64,000 nt of DNA from contig OZ237739.1 in assembly GCA_965178125.1 (NCBI GenBank), positions 1,178,001 to 1,242,000 on the forward strand, in the 5' to 3' direction. Shown here piece after piece: positions 1 to 11,475 of this stretch. Position 1 is the stretch's first letter. Each line of letters opens with the position of its first letter. The notes under the pieces are model-generated. The model was not told the origin of the DNA. It did not search any database and saw only the letters and a program-made list of their open reading frames with translations. The position numbers and the translations under genes were made by a program. The stretch comes from Bilabrum cf. latius (lineage: Eukaryota; Bigyra: Bicosoecida; Bigyra; Bicosoecida).

Positions 1-1
1 A

Positions 2-1282
2 AATGAGGTGATTGACCTGGTGAGCAGTGATAGTGAAGGAGAATTTGAGGGAAACCCCGGCGGAAGCATGGGTGTAAGTGGTCGTGCAGAGGCATCATCT
101 GGAGTGCTGGGTGCCGTTGTATCACGGAGTGGGCGAGCTGGGCGAGGCAGCATGGCATTTGGTCCAGAGTTGTCGTCAGCATCAGGTTCAACAGCTGCAT
201 TGATGCCATTGGCTTCTGGGGTCTAGTCGACTGAAGGGGTGTCATCTAGTGCAACCAGTACAAGTGCCCGCTTGGGGCAGAAGAGAGTCCGTGAAGACTT
301 CCAGGCTGCTGCAGAAGGTGGCGATGCAGTGGATGAGCACGGTGCAAGCAACAAGAAGAAGAAGAGGAGGAGAAAGGAGCAGAGTACAGCGGCAGGGGAA
401 CTCACCGGCGATAGTAGCAAAGAATACGACTGCTCTGTGTGCGGCAAGCGCTTTGGGGAGGCAGACAATCTCACGACGCACATGAGGACTGTGCACCTTG
501 GGGAGCGCAATCACGAGTGCTCTGTGTGCAGCAAGCGCTTTGGGCAGGCAAGCAATCTCACGAAGCACATGAGGACTGTGCACTATGGGGAGCGCAATCA
601 CGAGTGCTCTGTGTGCGGCAAGCGCTTTGGATTGGCAAGCAATCTCACGAAGCACATGAGGACTGTGCACCTTGGGGAGCGCAATCACGAGTGCTCTGTG
701 TGCGGCAAGCGCTTTGGATTGGCAAGCAGTCTCACGACGCACATGAGGACTGTGCACCTTGGGGAGCGCAATCACGAGTGCTCTGTGTGCGGCAAGCGCT
801 TTGGGGAGGCAGGCCATCTCACGAAGCACATGAGGACTGTGCACCTTGGGGAGCGCAATCACGAGTGCTCTGTGTGCGGCAAGCGCTTTGGGCAGGCAAG
901 CCATCTCTCGACGCACATGAGGAGTGTGCACCTTGGGGAGCGCAATCACGAGTGCTCTGTGTGCGGCAAGCGCTTTGGGGAGGCAGGCCATCTCACGACG
1001 CACATGAGGACTGTGCACCTTGGGGAGCGCAATCACGAGTGCTCTGTGTGCGGCAAGCGCTTTGGGGAGGCAGGCCATCTCACGACGCACATGAGGACTG
1101 TGCACCTTGGGGAGCGCAATCACGAGTGCTCTGTGTGCGGCAAGCGCTTTGGATTGGCAAGCAGTCTCTCGACGCACATGAGGACTGTGCACCTCGGGGA
1201 GCGCAATCACGAGTGCTCTGTGTGTGGGAAGCGCTTTGGGGTGGCAGGCAATCTTAAGAAGCACATGAATGCGATGCACTGA
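2..1282 (+). CDS. Polydactyl C2H2 zinc-finger protein, unit 1 (5' end missing)
   Basis: Ten tandem C2H2 fingers (C-x2-C-x12-H-x4-H) joined by a seven-residue LGERNHE linker, a variant of the TGEKP linker of DNA-binding fingers. Before them are the end of a SUMO-interaction-like motif (VIDLVSSDSE) and a basic stretch KKKKRRRKEQ that would act as a nuclear signal. The frame crosses one TAG at 224-226, read here as Gln; the copy in unit 4 has GAG at this place. It ends at TGA (1280-1282). Fingers are nearly identical except at helix positions -1, 2, 3, 5 and 6, which contact DNA. The start codon lies outside the window; other copies start MAGPNEV. Likely a nuclear DNA-binding protein; targets unknown. 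Confidence 0.85.
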
Positions 1283-1435
1283 TAGTCTTGGAAATGCACT
1301 GAGCATGACGTGTTCAGTAACCCATGCCTGCTGGCACCAGTGGGAAAGGCAATCCTGCCTTTCTGCTTCACTGCTGGTGCGGTCGTCTCTCTCGTGGGAA
1401 GGAAGAGCTGTGGTCAGTATCCTGTTATATGTACT

Positions 1436-1941
1436 CGGACATCAGGACTGAAGCAACGGGGAGCAGAGGCGAGACGGAAGAGGAGGTGGGCGCAGAAGGA
1501 CAGGAGGTGGAGAAGAATAGGGGGGCACCGGCACAGGCGGCGACAGTGCGGTGTCAACAGGGAGAACACAACGGGAGGAATGGGGGCTCCAGGTGCAAGG
1601 CACGAGGGAGACGCGAGTGGCAGCGGACTGCATGGCCAGCAGCACGCAGAGGGCCAACAGGTGGGTGGACAGATGGGGCGCACGGCAGGTCGGCCAGGAC
1701 CGGCGCGTGCAAGCTGAAAGGATAGGGCCAAGGTGGCAATGCAGGGAGCAAAGCACACGGTCCCTAGGGCGGGGAACAGGAACAGGAAGCCATGTGGCGA
1801 CGAGGCCAGTCGGGTGCATGGGGAAAGTGGTGTGTACATTCGTAGTGTCAGATGAATACCGCATTCAGGTGGACCGGTGAAGAACCAGTCGTTCGGGATG
1901 AAGCCCAGTGGGTCCGCGGGACCGGGGGCAGGAATTTTTCT
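1436..1941 (+). repeat. 506-bp repeat, unit 1 copy
   Basis: Begins CGGACATCAGG and ends GGAATTTTTCT. The same segment occurs in all five units and once in inverted orientation at 48359-48865 in an unrelated context, so its ends can be placed where the copies diverge. A reading frame of about 109 codons (1551-1880, GTG first codon, TGA stop) is kept in several copies. Frames in all registers are open in this GC-rich sequence, so I do not call it a gene. Confidence 0.7.
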
Positions 1942-2146
1942 TTTTGGTAACTGCCAACCAGTGGGGATTGCAGCAGCCGTGAAGATGAGCCAATGGGTGT
2001 GGTTGAAGGAACAAATCTGATCTGTAGTCTAGGTTCAAGTTGCAAAGGCATTCCTGCATTTCTGCTGCATTGCTGGCGCGGTCTTCTCTCTCGTGGGAAG
2101 AAAGAGCTGCAGGCGAGGAATTCTGGGAGGTCACATCTGGACGTGA

Positions 2147-4375
2147 GCGGCAATCGAGTGGCGTGGACTCGAGCCACTGGAGTGGGCCCCCACTTTGGTG
2201 GGACTCGTGGGGCGGCACTGGCAGGCCGCGCTGGGTCGGTGGAGGAACGGGGCGAGCGGGAGGTACAGGCGGGCAGAGCTGCTGGCGCTGCGGGCGTGGG
2301 CCACGCTGGCGGAGGCAGTGGCGGGCGCAGGGACCGGGGCCCGCGGGTGGCTGCAGGCACCCATGGAGGCGGCAGCAGAGGTGGCGGCTGGATGCCGGTC
2401 AGCGCCCCAAGAGACAGGGGCGATCGGCTGGGGGGCAAGGCTCGACGGGGCTTCGGGTGCTGCAGATGCATCCGGGAGTAGCAGCAGCAGCAGCAGCAGC
2501 AACAGCAACAGCAGCGGTAGGCGAGCGGAGGCCATTCGCACTCGATTGGCAGCGAGAGCCGCTGCTGCCGGAGTGCTGGGCCCCGAGGACGCTGGCTTAG
2601 GCGGACTGGTGGCCGGACGTGCCGACCCGTGCGTGGTGTCCATCCGCTCGCACGCGCATGTTCCCTCGCGGCCCATCTCACGAGACCAGGAGGAGGGCGA
2701 TGAGGACGAGCGGTTGGAGCCACCGGCAGGGGCAGGGGCAGGGGCAGGGGCAGGGGCAGGGGCAGGGGCAGGGGCATCGGCAGGGCGAGGCGGTGAGCGC
2801 AGCAAGTAGGTTCCGGTCTTCGTGGCTTGGCCAGCCGCAAGTCCTGGTCCGTGCACGCACTTGGAATAGGAATGGGAGTCGGCCTCGCTCGGGGAACACG
2901 GCGGCGCCTCCGCCGCGCCCGCGCATCCGTCCGCTCGCGAGGTCAGCCAGGCCCTGGCGAGCTTCGAGAGCCACTGGACCCGGCCCCGCGGAGCCAACTG
3001 CGGGCCATGGGACGAGGCCGGCCTGGGGCTGGATGCGGGGCGGCTAGGCGCCCGGGGACTCGCGGCCGGGTCCGGGCATGGGGGGGACCCGACCCCCCTG
3101 TGCTGCCTTGTGCCCGCCGCCGGCTGGGTGAGACGGGCCGTAGTGCCTCAGCTGGTCTGGATGATGCAGGACGTGATGCATCGCATTGCGGCGTGGGCCA
3201 TGCCCCTGGTGCGGGGAGAGGCCGTCATGGGAGTGCCCCGGGGCGGCGAGGGAACAAGCGCGGAGACGAGCACGAAGCAGGTGCTCGAGCGCATGCTCGC
3301 TTTGGCTGGGGACCAGGGCTCCAGAGGGGCTGTCTCGGCGCTGCGCTGTGCCACTGGAGGTGCATGTGCATGTGCATGTGCATGTGCAGGTGGTGGCTCG
3401 TTGGGCTCGAGCTTGAATGCAGTGCACTGCAGCGACAGGGTGTGCGTCCTGCTGCGCCTCGCCATGCGGGTGGGATCGGCTGTGGCAGGCCCCCGACGGC
3501 ATCGGCACCGCAAGCGCTGCTTCCTCCTCCTCCTCGGGTAGCCCGAGTCCAGTGGCTGTGGGCTCCGTTGGAATCGGCTCAGGGGCCAGGAGGAGGAGGA
3601 ATAGGAAGAGGAATGGGAGGAGGAATAGGAGGAAGCAGGGGGTGTTGCGCCCGCCATCTGGGGGTGGGTCTGGCCTGGGCTCGGTGGACGAAGGGGCTGG
3701 GTCCGGGAGCGGGGAGGGGGCGGCGATGGTGTTCGGGGGCGGGGAGGGGGTAAGCGTGGGGGACCGTCAGGGCAAGGGGTGGGCGCTGGGTGTGCCGAGT
3801 GCGGGGGTACGGGAGTGCTTCACGTGGGAGTGTGGTCCCCGAGGGAAGGCGACGGAGAAGAGGGAGGTGAAGCGGCTGGCCACTGCCGTGGCCGAGTCGG
3901 CTCGTTTGCTTCTCGAGGTGCCGGGGCGGGGGGGGGTATCTGGAGGGGATGGTGTGATTGGAACTCGCCTTGGCATGGTCACAGGGCTTAGCCTGTGGGC
4001 GTCATGGGGATGCACATGCATGTGGGCTGGTCTATGCCAGCCTTGGTATCTGCGCAAACCCTGGATCGACTGCAGCAACAGACTGCGTGCTGGCAGCGCG
4101 CGGAGTCCACGTTCATTGCGGAACCTCGAGGCCAGGAAGGATTCACTCTTGGCTACTCATCGTGCCTATCGAATAGTACGAGAAGTGTCATCGTGCAAAT
4201 TCAATCTGTCTGTGTAGGCTTGTTCAAGTTGCCATCACTGTGGCGAGTTGGGTATCCAGACAAGGCCCCGATATCCCTGACGCAGTACTGGAGCAGACTC
4301 GAAGCCGTGGTGCAGCTCGACTAGTGTGAAATTCGTTTTGAGTCCGATCAACTTGAAGTGAAGACAAGCTTGTAA
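2147..4375 (+). CDS. Candidate second gene of repeat unit, unit 1 copy
   Basis: With TAG read as sense, one frame is open for 742 codons from 2147 to a TAA at 4373-4375, crossing seven TAGs (for example 2807-2809, 3539-3541, 4322-4324). No domain is recognised. The product would be Ala/Gly-rich with a poly-Ser run encoded by an AGC/CAG microsatellite (about 2477-2517), an Ala-Gly run from a GGGGCA repeat (2726-2780), and a more ordinary stretch around 3100-3500 (for example VWMMQDVMHR, QVLERMLALAGDQ). The start codon is uncertain: the first in-frame ATG is near 2363 and an upstream exon is possible. The same frame is broken in other units. It may be a real gene with decayed copies or a chance open frame in GC-rich DNA. 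Confidence 0.4.
2477..2517 (+). repeat. CAG/AGC microsatellite, unit 1
   Basis: About ten AGC triplets with AAC interruptions. The same site is greatly expanded in unit 2 (7163-7243) and short in units 3 and 4, so it is length-variable between units. Confidence 0.85.
2726..2780 (+). repeat. GGGGCA hexanucleotide microsatellite, unit 1
   Basis: Tandem GGGGCA repeats, about nine copies. Orthologous arrays of other lengths lie near 7449, 37872 and 42470 in the other units. Confidence 0.85.
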
Positions 4376-4413
4376 GACTGTTCAGGCTTTGCTTGCATCT
4401 TGGCGTGTTTTCC

Positions 4414-6051
4414 ATGGCAGGTCCAAATGAGGTGATTGACCTGGTGAGCAGTGATAGTGAAGAAGAGTTTGAGGGAAACCCCGGCGGAAGCATTGTTGTA
4501 AGTGGTCGTGCGGAGGCATCATCTGGAGTGCTGGGTGCCGTTGTATCACGGAGTGGGCGAGCTGGGCGAGGCAGCATGGCTGTTGGTCCAGAGTTGTCGT
4601 CAGCATCAGGTTCAACAGCTGCATTGCCATTGGCTTCTGGAGTCTAGTCGACTGAATCAGTGTCATCTAGTGCAACCAGCACAAGGGCCCGTTTGGGGCA
4701 GAAGAGAGTCCGTGAAGACTTCGAGGCTGCCGCAGAAGGTGGCGATGCAGTGGATGAGCACGGTGCAAGCAGCAAGAAGAAGAAGAGGAGGAGAAAGGAG
4801 CAGAGTCCAGCGGCAGGAGAACTCACCGGCGATAGTAGCAAGGGATACGATTGCTCTGTGTGCGGCAAGCGCTTTGGGCAGGCAGGCCATCTCACGACGC
4901 ACATGAGGACTGTGCACCTTGGGGAGCGCAATCACGAGTGCTCTGTGTGCGGCAAGCGCTTTGGGGAGGCAGGCAATCTCAAGACGCACATGAGGACTGT
5001 GCACCTCGGGGAGCGCAATCACGAGTGCTCTGTGTGCGGCAAGCGCTTTGGGGAGGCAGGCAGTCTCACGACGCACATGAGGACTGTGCACCTTGGGGAG
5101 CGCAATCACGAGTGCTCTGTGTGCGGCAAGCGCTTTGGGGTGGCAGGCAGTCTCAAGACGCACATGAGGACTGTGCACCTTGGGGAGCGCAATCACGAGT
5201 GCTCTGTGTGCGGCAAGCGCTTTGGGGTGGCAAGCAATCTCAAGACGCACATGAGGACTGTGCACCTTGGGGAGCGCAATCACGAGTGCTCTGTGTGCGG
5301 CAAGCGCTTTGGGGAGGCAGGCCATCTCACGACGCACATGAGGACTGTGCACCTTGGGGAGCGCAATCACGAGTGCTCTGTGTGCGGCAAGCGCTTTGGG
5401 CAGGCAAGCCATCTCACGAAGCACATGAGGACTGTGCACTATGGGGAGCGCAATCACGAGTGCTCTGTGTGCGGCAAGCGCTTTGGGGTGGCAAGCAGTC
5501 TCACAAAGCACATGAGCACTGTGCACCTTGGGGAGCGCAATCACGAGTGCTCTGTGTGCGGCAAGCGCTTTGGGCAGGCTGACAGTCTCAAGACGCACAT
5601 GAGGACTGTGCACCTTGGGGAGCGCAATCACGAGTGCTCTGTGTGCGGCAAGCGCTTTGGGCAGGCAAGCCATCTCACGAAGCACATGAGGACTGTGCAC
5701 TATGGGGAGCGCAATCACGAGTGCTCTGTGTGCGGCAAGCGCTTTGGGGTGGCAAGCAGTCTCAAGACGCACATGAGGACTGTGCACCATGGGGAGCGCA
5801 ATCACGAGTGCTCTGTGTGCGGCAAGCGCTTTGGGGAGGCAGGCAGTCTCACGAAGCACATGAGGACTGTGCACCTTGGGGAGCGCAATCACGAGTGCTC
5901 TGTGTGCGGCAAGCGCTTTGGGGTGGCAAGCAGTCTCACGAAGCACATGAGGACTGTGCACCTTGGGGAGCGCAATCACGAGTGCTCTGTGTGCGGCAAG
6001 CGCTTTGGGGTGGCAGGCAGTCTCACGAAGCACATTGTAGCAATGCACTGA
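4414..6051 (+). CDS. Polydactyl C2H2 zinc-finger protein, unit 2 (type A)
   Basis: 545 residues from ATG 4414 (context ttttccATGG) to TGA 6049-6051, crossing one TAG at 4645-4647 read as Gln. Order: MAGPNEVIDLVSSDSEEEF, a SUMO-interaction-like motif followed by acidic and Ser residues; a Ser/Gly-rich linker; a basic KKKKRRRK nuclear signal; then 14 C2H2 fingers of 28 residues each. The last finger ends in HIVAMH, as in unit 4, which defines type A units. Residues after KRFG vary (EAGH, QASH, VASS, QADS and others) while the scaffold is constant. Likely a nuclear sequence-specific DNA-binding factor that can bind SUMO or SUMOylated partners; that role is inferred from motifs only. Confidence 0.87.
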
Positions 6052-6120
6052 TAGGCTTGGTAACGCACTGTGCATGACGTGTTGAGCAACCCATGCCTGC
6101 TGCCATCTGTTAAATATACT

Positions 6121-6626
6121 CGGACATCAGGATTGAAGCGACGGGGAGCAGAGGTGAGACGGAAGAGGAGGTGGGCGCAGAAGGACAGGAGGTGGAGAAG
6201 AATAGGGGGGCACCGGCACAGGCGACGACAGTGCGGTGTCAACAGGGAGAACACAACGGGAGGACTTGGGGCTCCAGGTGCAAGGCACGAGGGAGACGCG
6301 AGTGGCAGCGGACTGCATGGCCAGCAGCACGCAGAGGGCCAACAGGTGGGTGGACAGATGGGGCGCACGGCAGGTCGGCCAGGACCGGCGCGTGCAAGCT
6401 GAAAGGATAGGGCCAAGGTGGCAATGCAGGGAGCAAAGCACACGGTCCCTAGGGCGGGGAACAGGAACAGGAAGCCATGTGGCGACGAGGCCAGTCGGGT
6501 GCGTGGGGAAAGTGGCGTGTACATTCGTAGTGTCAGATGAATACCGCATTCAGGTGGACCGGTGAAGAACCAGTCGTTCGGGATGAAGCCCAGTGGGTCC
6601 GCGGGATCGGGGGCAGGAATTTTTCT
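6121..6626 (+). repeat. 506-bp repeat, unit 2 copy
   Basis: Same ends as the unit 1 copy. The uninterrupted sequence gatgaataccgcattc near 6537-6552 is the empty form of the site into which the virus inserted in unit 3. Confidence 0.7.
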
Positions 6627-6677
6627 TTTTGGTAACTGCCAACCAGTGGGGATTGCAGCAGCCGTGAAGATGAGCCA

Positions 6678-7163
6678 ATGGGTGTGGTTGAAGGAACAAA
6701 TCTGATCTGTAGTCTAGGTTCAAGTTGCAAAGGCATTCCTGCATTTCCGCTTCATTGCTGGCGCGGTCTTCTCTCTCGTGGGAAGAAAGAGCTGCAGGCG
6801 AGGAATTCTGGGAGGTCACATCTGGACGTGAGCGGCAATCGAGTGGCGTGGACTCGAGCCCCTGCAGAGGCCCCCACTTTGGTGGGACTCGCGGGGCGGC
6901 ACTGGCAGGCCGCGCTGGGTCGGTGGAGGGAGGGGGCGAGCGGGAGGTACAGGCGGGCAGAGCTGCTGGCGCTGCGGGCGTGGGCCACGCTGGCGGAGGC
7001 AGTGGCGGGCGCAGGGGCCGGGGCCCGCGGGTGGCTGCAGGCACCCATGGAGGCGGCAGCAGAGGTGGCGGCTGGATGCCGGTCAGCGCCCCAAGAGACA
7101 GGGGCGATCGGCTGGGGGGCAAGGCTCGACGGGGCTTTGGGTGCTGCAGATGCATCCGGGAGT

Positions 7164-7231
<68 letters not shown>

Positions 7232-8951
7232 CAACAGCAGCGGTAGGCGAGCGAAGGCCATTCGCACTCGATTGGCAGCGAGAGCCGCTGCTGCCGGAGT
7301 GCTGGGCCCCGAGGACGCTGGCTTAGGCGGACTGGTGGCCGGACGTGCCGACCCGTGCGTGGTGTCCATCCGCTCGCACGCGCATGTTCCCTCGCGGCCC
7401 ATCTCACGAGACCAGGGAGGGCGATGAGGACGAGCGGTTGGAGCCACCGGCAGGGGCAGGGGCAGGGGCAGGGGCAGGGGCAGGGGCAGGGGCATCGGCA
7501 GGGCGAGGCGGTGAGCGCAGCAAGTAGGTTCCGGTCTTCGTGGCTTGGCCAGCCGCAAGTCCTGGTCCGTGCACGCACTTGGAATAGGAATGGGAGTCAG
7601 CCTCGCTCGGGGAACACGGCGGCGCCTCCGCCGCGCCCGCGCATCCGTCCGCTCGCGAGGTCAGCCAGGCCCTGGCGAGCTTCGAGAGCCACTGGACCCG
7701 GCCCCGCGGAGCCAACTGCGGGCCATGGGACGAGGCCGGCCTGGGGCTGGATGCGGGGCGGCTAGGCGCCCGGGGACTCGCGCCCGGGTCCGGGCATGGG
7801 GGGGACCCGACCCCCCTGTGCTGCCTTGTGCCCGCCGCCGGCTGGGTGAGACGGGCCGTAGTGCCTCAGCTGGTGAGGTCTGGATGATGCAGGACGTGAT
7901 GCATCGCAGTGCGGCGTGGGCCATGCCCCTGGTGCGCGGAGAGGCCGTCATGGGAGTGCCCCGGGGCGGCGAGGGAACAAGCGCGGAGGCGAGCACGAAG
8001 CAGGTGCTCGAGCGCATGCTCGCTTTGGCTGGGGACCAGGGCTCCAGAGGGGCTGTCGCGGGGCTGCGCTGTGCCACTGGAGGTGCAGGTGCATGTGCAT
8101 GTGGTGGCTCGTTGGGCGCGAGCTTGAATGCAGTGCACTGCAGCGACAGGGTGTGCGTCCTGCTGCGCCTCGCCATGCGGGTGGGATGGGATGTGGCAGG
8201 CCCCGTCGGCATCGGCACCGCGAGCGCTGCTTCCTCCTCCTCCTCGGGTAGCCCGAGCCCAGTGGCTGTGGGCTCCGTTGGAATCGGCTCAGGGTCCAGG
8301 AAGAGGAGGAGGAATGGGAGGAGGAATGGGAGGAGGAGGCAGGGGGTGTTACGCCCGGTCTCTGGGGGTGGGTCTGGCCTGGGCTCGGTGGACAATGGGG
8401 CTGGGTCCGGGAACAGGGAGGGGGTAAGCGTGGGGGACCGTTAGGGCAAGGGGTGGGCGCTGGGTGTGCCGAGCGCGGGGGTGCGGGAGTGCTTCACGTG
8501 GGGGTGTGGTCCCCGAGGGAAGGCGACGGAGAAGAGGGAGGTGAAGCTGCCCACTGCCGTGGCCGAGTCGGCTCGTTTGCTTCTCGAGGTGCCGGGGCGG
8601 GGGGGGGTATCTGGAGGGGATGGTGTGATTGGAACTCGCCTTGGCGTGGTCACGGGGCTTAGCATGTGGGCGTCATGGGGATACACATCCATGTGGGCTG
8701 GTCTATGCCAGCCTTGGTATCTGTGCAAACCCTGGATCGACTGCAGCAACAGACTGCGTGCTGGCAGCGCGCGGAGTCCACGTTCATTGCGGAACCTCGA
8801 GGCCAGGAAGGGTTCACTCTTGACTACTCATCGTGCCTATCGAATAGTAGGAGAAGTGTCATCGTGCAACTTCAATCTGTCTGTGTAGGCTTCTTCGAGT
8901 TGCCATCACTGTGGCGAGTTGGGCTTCCAGACAAGGCCCCGATATCCCTGA
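6678..8951 (+). pseudogene. Second reading frame of repeat unit, unit 2 copy, frameshifted
   Basis: Corresponds to the 742-codon frame of unit 1. Here it begins with an open stretch from ATG 6678. A loss of two bases relative to unit 1 (near 7414) brings a TGA at 7425-7427. A five-base GTGAG insertion near 7873 shifts the frame again, after which a different frame stays open to a TGA at 8949-8951 if TAG is sense. The AGC microsatellite is expanded to about 25 triplets. Either a decayed copy or spliced in a way I cannot see; the inserted GTGAG looks like a 5' splice donor. Confidence 0.4.
7163..7243 (+). repeat. Expanded CAG/AGC microsatellite, unit 2
   Basis: About 25 nearly pure AGC triplets (poly-Ser in the candidate frame), more than twice the length at the same position in units 1, 3 and 4. 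Confidence 0.9.
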
Positions 8952-9084
8952 CCTAGCACTGGAGCAGACTCGAAGCCGTGGTGCAGCTCGACTAGTGTGA
9001 AATTCGTTTTGAGTCCGATCAACCTGAAGTGGAGACAAGCTTGTAAGACTGTCCAGGCTTTGCTTGCATCTTGGCGTGTTTTCC

Positions 9085-10896
9085 ATGGCAGGTCCAAATG
9101 AGGTGATTGACCTGGTGAGCAGTGATAGTGAAGGAGAGTTTGAGGGAAACCCCGGCGGAAGCATGGGTGTAAGTGGTCGTGCGGAGGCATCATCTGGAGT
9201 GCTAGGTGCCGTTGTATCACGGAGTGGGCGAGCTGGGCGAGGCAGCATGGCATTTGGTCCAGAGTTGTCGTCAGCATCAGGTTCAACAGCTGCATTGCCA
9301 TTGGCTTCTGGAGTCTAGTCAACTGAATCAGTGTCATCTAGTGCAACCAGCACAAGTGCCCGCTTGGGGCAGAAGAGAGTCCGTGAAGACTTCGAGGCTG
9401 CCGCAGAAGGTGGCGATGCAGTGGATGAGCACGGTGCAAGCAACAAGAAGAAGAAGAGGAGGAGAAAGGAGCAGAGTCCAGCGGCAGGAGAACTCACTGG
9501 CGATAGTAGCAAGGGATACGACTGCTCTGTGTGCGGCAAGCGCTTTGGGCAGAAAGGCAATCTCACGAAGCACATGAGGACTGTGCACCTTGGGGAGCGC
9601 AATCACGAGTGCTCTGTGTGCGGCAAGCGCTTTGGACGCCAAGACAGTCTCACAAAGCACATGAGGACTGTGCACCTTGGGGAGCGCAATCACGAGTGCT
9701 CTGTGTGCGGCAAGCGCTTTGGGGTGGCAGGCCATCTCACGAAGCACATGAGGACTGTGCACCTTGGGGAGCGCAATCACGAGTGCTCTGTGTGCGGCAA
9801 GCGCTTCGGGGAGGCAGGCAGTGTCACGAAGCACATGAGGACTGTGCACCTTGGGGAGCGCAATCACGAGTGCTCTGTGTGCGGCAAGCGCTTCGGGGAG
9901 GCAGGCAGTGTCACGACGCACATGAGGACTGTGCACCTTGGGGAGCGCAATCACGAGTGCTCTATGTGCGGCAAGCGCTTTGGACGCCAAGACACTTTCT
10001 CGACGCACATGAGGACTGTGCACCTTGGGGAGCGCAATCACGAGTGCTCTATGTGCGGCAAGCGCTTCGGGCAGGCAGGCCATCTCTCGACGCACATGAG
10101 GACTGTGCACCTTGGGGAGCGCAATCACGAGTGCTCTGTATGCGGCAAGCGCTTTGGATTGGCAGGCCATCTCACGACGCACATGAGGACTGTGCACCTT
10201 GGGGAGCGCAATCACGAGTGCTCTGTATGCGGCAAGCGCTTTGGGGACGCAGGCAGTCTTACTAAGCACATGAGGACTGTGCACCTTGGGGAGCGCAATC
10301 ACGAGTGCTCTGTGTGCGGCAAGCGCTTTGGGCAGGCAGGCAGTCTCACGACGCACATGAGGACTGTGCACCTTGGGGAGCGCAATCACGAGTGCTCTGT
10401 GTGCGGCAAGCGCTTCGGGGAGGCAAGCAGTCTCACAAAGCACATGAGGAGTGTGCACCTCGGGGAGCGCAATCACGAGTGCTCTGTGTGCGGCAATCGC
10501 TTTGGGCAGGCAAGCAATCTCACGACGCACATGAGGACTGTGCACTATGGGGAGCGCAATCACGAGTGCTCTGTGTGCGGCAAGCGCTTTGGGGTGGCAG
10601 GCCATCTCAAGACGCACATGAGGACTGTGCACCTTGGGGAGCGCAATCACGAGTGCTCTGTGTGCGGCAAGCGCTTCGGGGTGGCAAGCAGTCTCACGAA
10701 GCACATGAGGACTGTGCACTATGGGGAGCGCAATCACGAGTGCTCTGTGTGCGGCAAGCGCTTTGGGGTGGCAGGCCATCTCAAGACGCACATGAGGACT
10801 GTGCACCTTGGGGAGCGCAATCACGAGTGCTCTGTGTGCGGCAAGCGCTTTGGGGTGGCAGGCCATCTTAAGAAGCATTTGAAAGCGATGCACTGA
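9085..10896 (+). CDS. Polydactyl C2H2 zinc-finger protein, unit 3 (type B)
   Basis: 603 residues from ATG 9085 to TGA 10894-10896, crossing TAG 9316-9318 (Gln). Same layout as unit 2 but with 16 fingers. It carries distinctive fingers with GRQDS and GRQDTF at the contact region, shared with unit 5 in the same order, and ends HLKAMH like unit 5 (type B). The longest array in the window. The virus lies 580 bp downstream of the stop, so the coding region itself is not disrupted, although the shared downstream spacer now is. Confidence 0.87.
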
Positions 10897-11051
10897 TAGG
10901 CTTGGATACGCTCTGTTCATGACGTGTTGAGCAACCCATGCCTGCTGGCACCAGTGGCAAAGGCATTCCTGCATTTCTGCTTCAACGCTGGGGCGGGTTT
11001 CGCTGTCATACGTAGATCTGGTGTTACTATCCGTATCCTGTTATATGTACC

Positions 11052-11475
11052 CGGACATCAGGATTGAAGCAACGGGGAGCAGAGGTGAGACGGAAGAGGA
11101 GGTGGGCGCAGAAGGACAGGAGGTGGAGAAGAAGAGGGGGGCACCGGCACAGGCGGCGACAGTGCGGTGTCAACAGGGAGAACACAACGGGAGGAATGGG
11201 GGCTCCAGGTGCCACGCACAAGGGAGACGCGAGTGGCAGCGGACTGCACGGCCAGCAGCACGCAGAAGGCCAACAGGCGGGTGGACAGATGGGGCGCACG
11301 GCAGGTCGGCCAGGACCGGCGCGTGCAAGCTGAAAGGATAGGGCCAAGGTGGCAATGCAGGGAGCAAAGCACACGGTCCCTAGGGCGGGGAACAGGAACA
11401 GGAAGCCATGTGGCGACGAGGCCAGTCGGGTGCATGGGGAAAGTGGCGTGTACATTCGTAGTGTCAGATGAATAC
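11052..11475 (+). repeat. 506-bp repeat, unit 3 copy, left part split by the virus
   Basis: The remaining 3' part continues at 37018-37099 on the far side of the element. The join gatgaatac / cgcattc matches the uninterrupted copies in units 1, 2, 4 and 5. Confidence 0.85.
11471..11475. repeat. Target-site duplication, left copy
   Basis: AATAC precedes the C-run of the element and is repeated after its G-run at 37013-37017. Because the termini are C7 and G7 next to G and C in the target, the duplication can be read as 5 to 7 bp ((G)AATAC(C)). Polintons usually make 6 bp. Confidence 0.85.

Larger units (their letters stand above)
1..11475. repeat. Tandem array of zinc-finger gene units, left part
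   Basis: Three units of a roughly 4.7 kb tandem repeat; the first is cut by the window edge and the third is interrupted by the virus. Each unit runs: zinc-finger gene, short spacer, a 506-bp repeat, then about 2.3 kb of very GC-rich sequence with a second long reading frame, then the next zinc-finger ATG. Zinc-finger starts lie at 4414 and 9085 here. Units differ mainly by finger number, microsatellite length and small indels, as expected from unequal exchange and gene conversion. Confidence 0.9.

Noticed and set aside
242-1306. Long minus-strand frames opposite every zinc-finger gene
   Set aside because: They are antisense shadows of the repeated 84-bp finger unit and repeat the same 28-residue phrase; the plus strand encodes proper C2H2 fingers.
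1310-1880. Several overlapping open frames in the 506-bp repeat on both strands
   Set aside because: All registers are open because the DNA is GC-rich and the copies are near-identical; no one frame shows protein-like conservation over the others.
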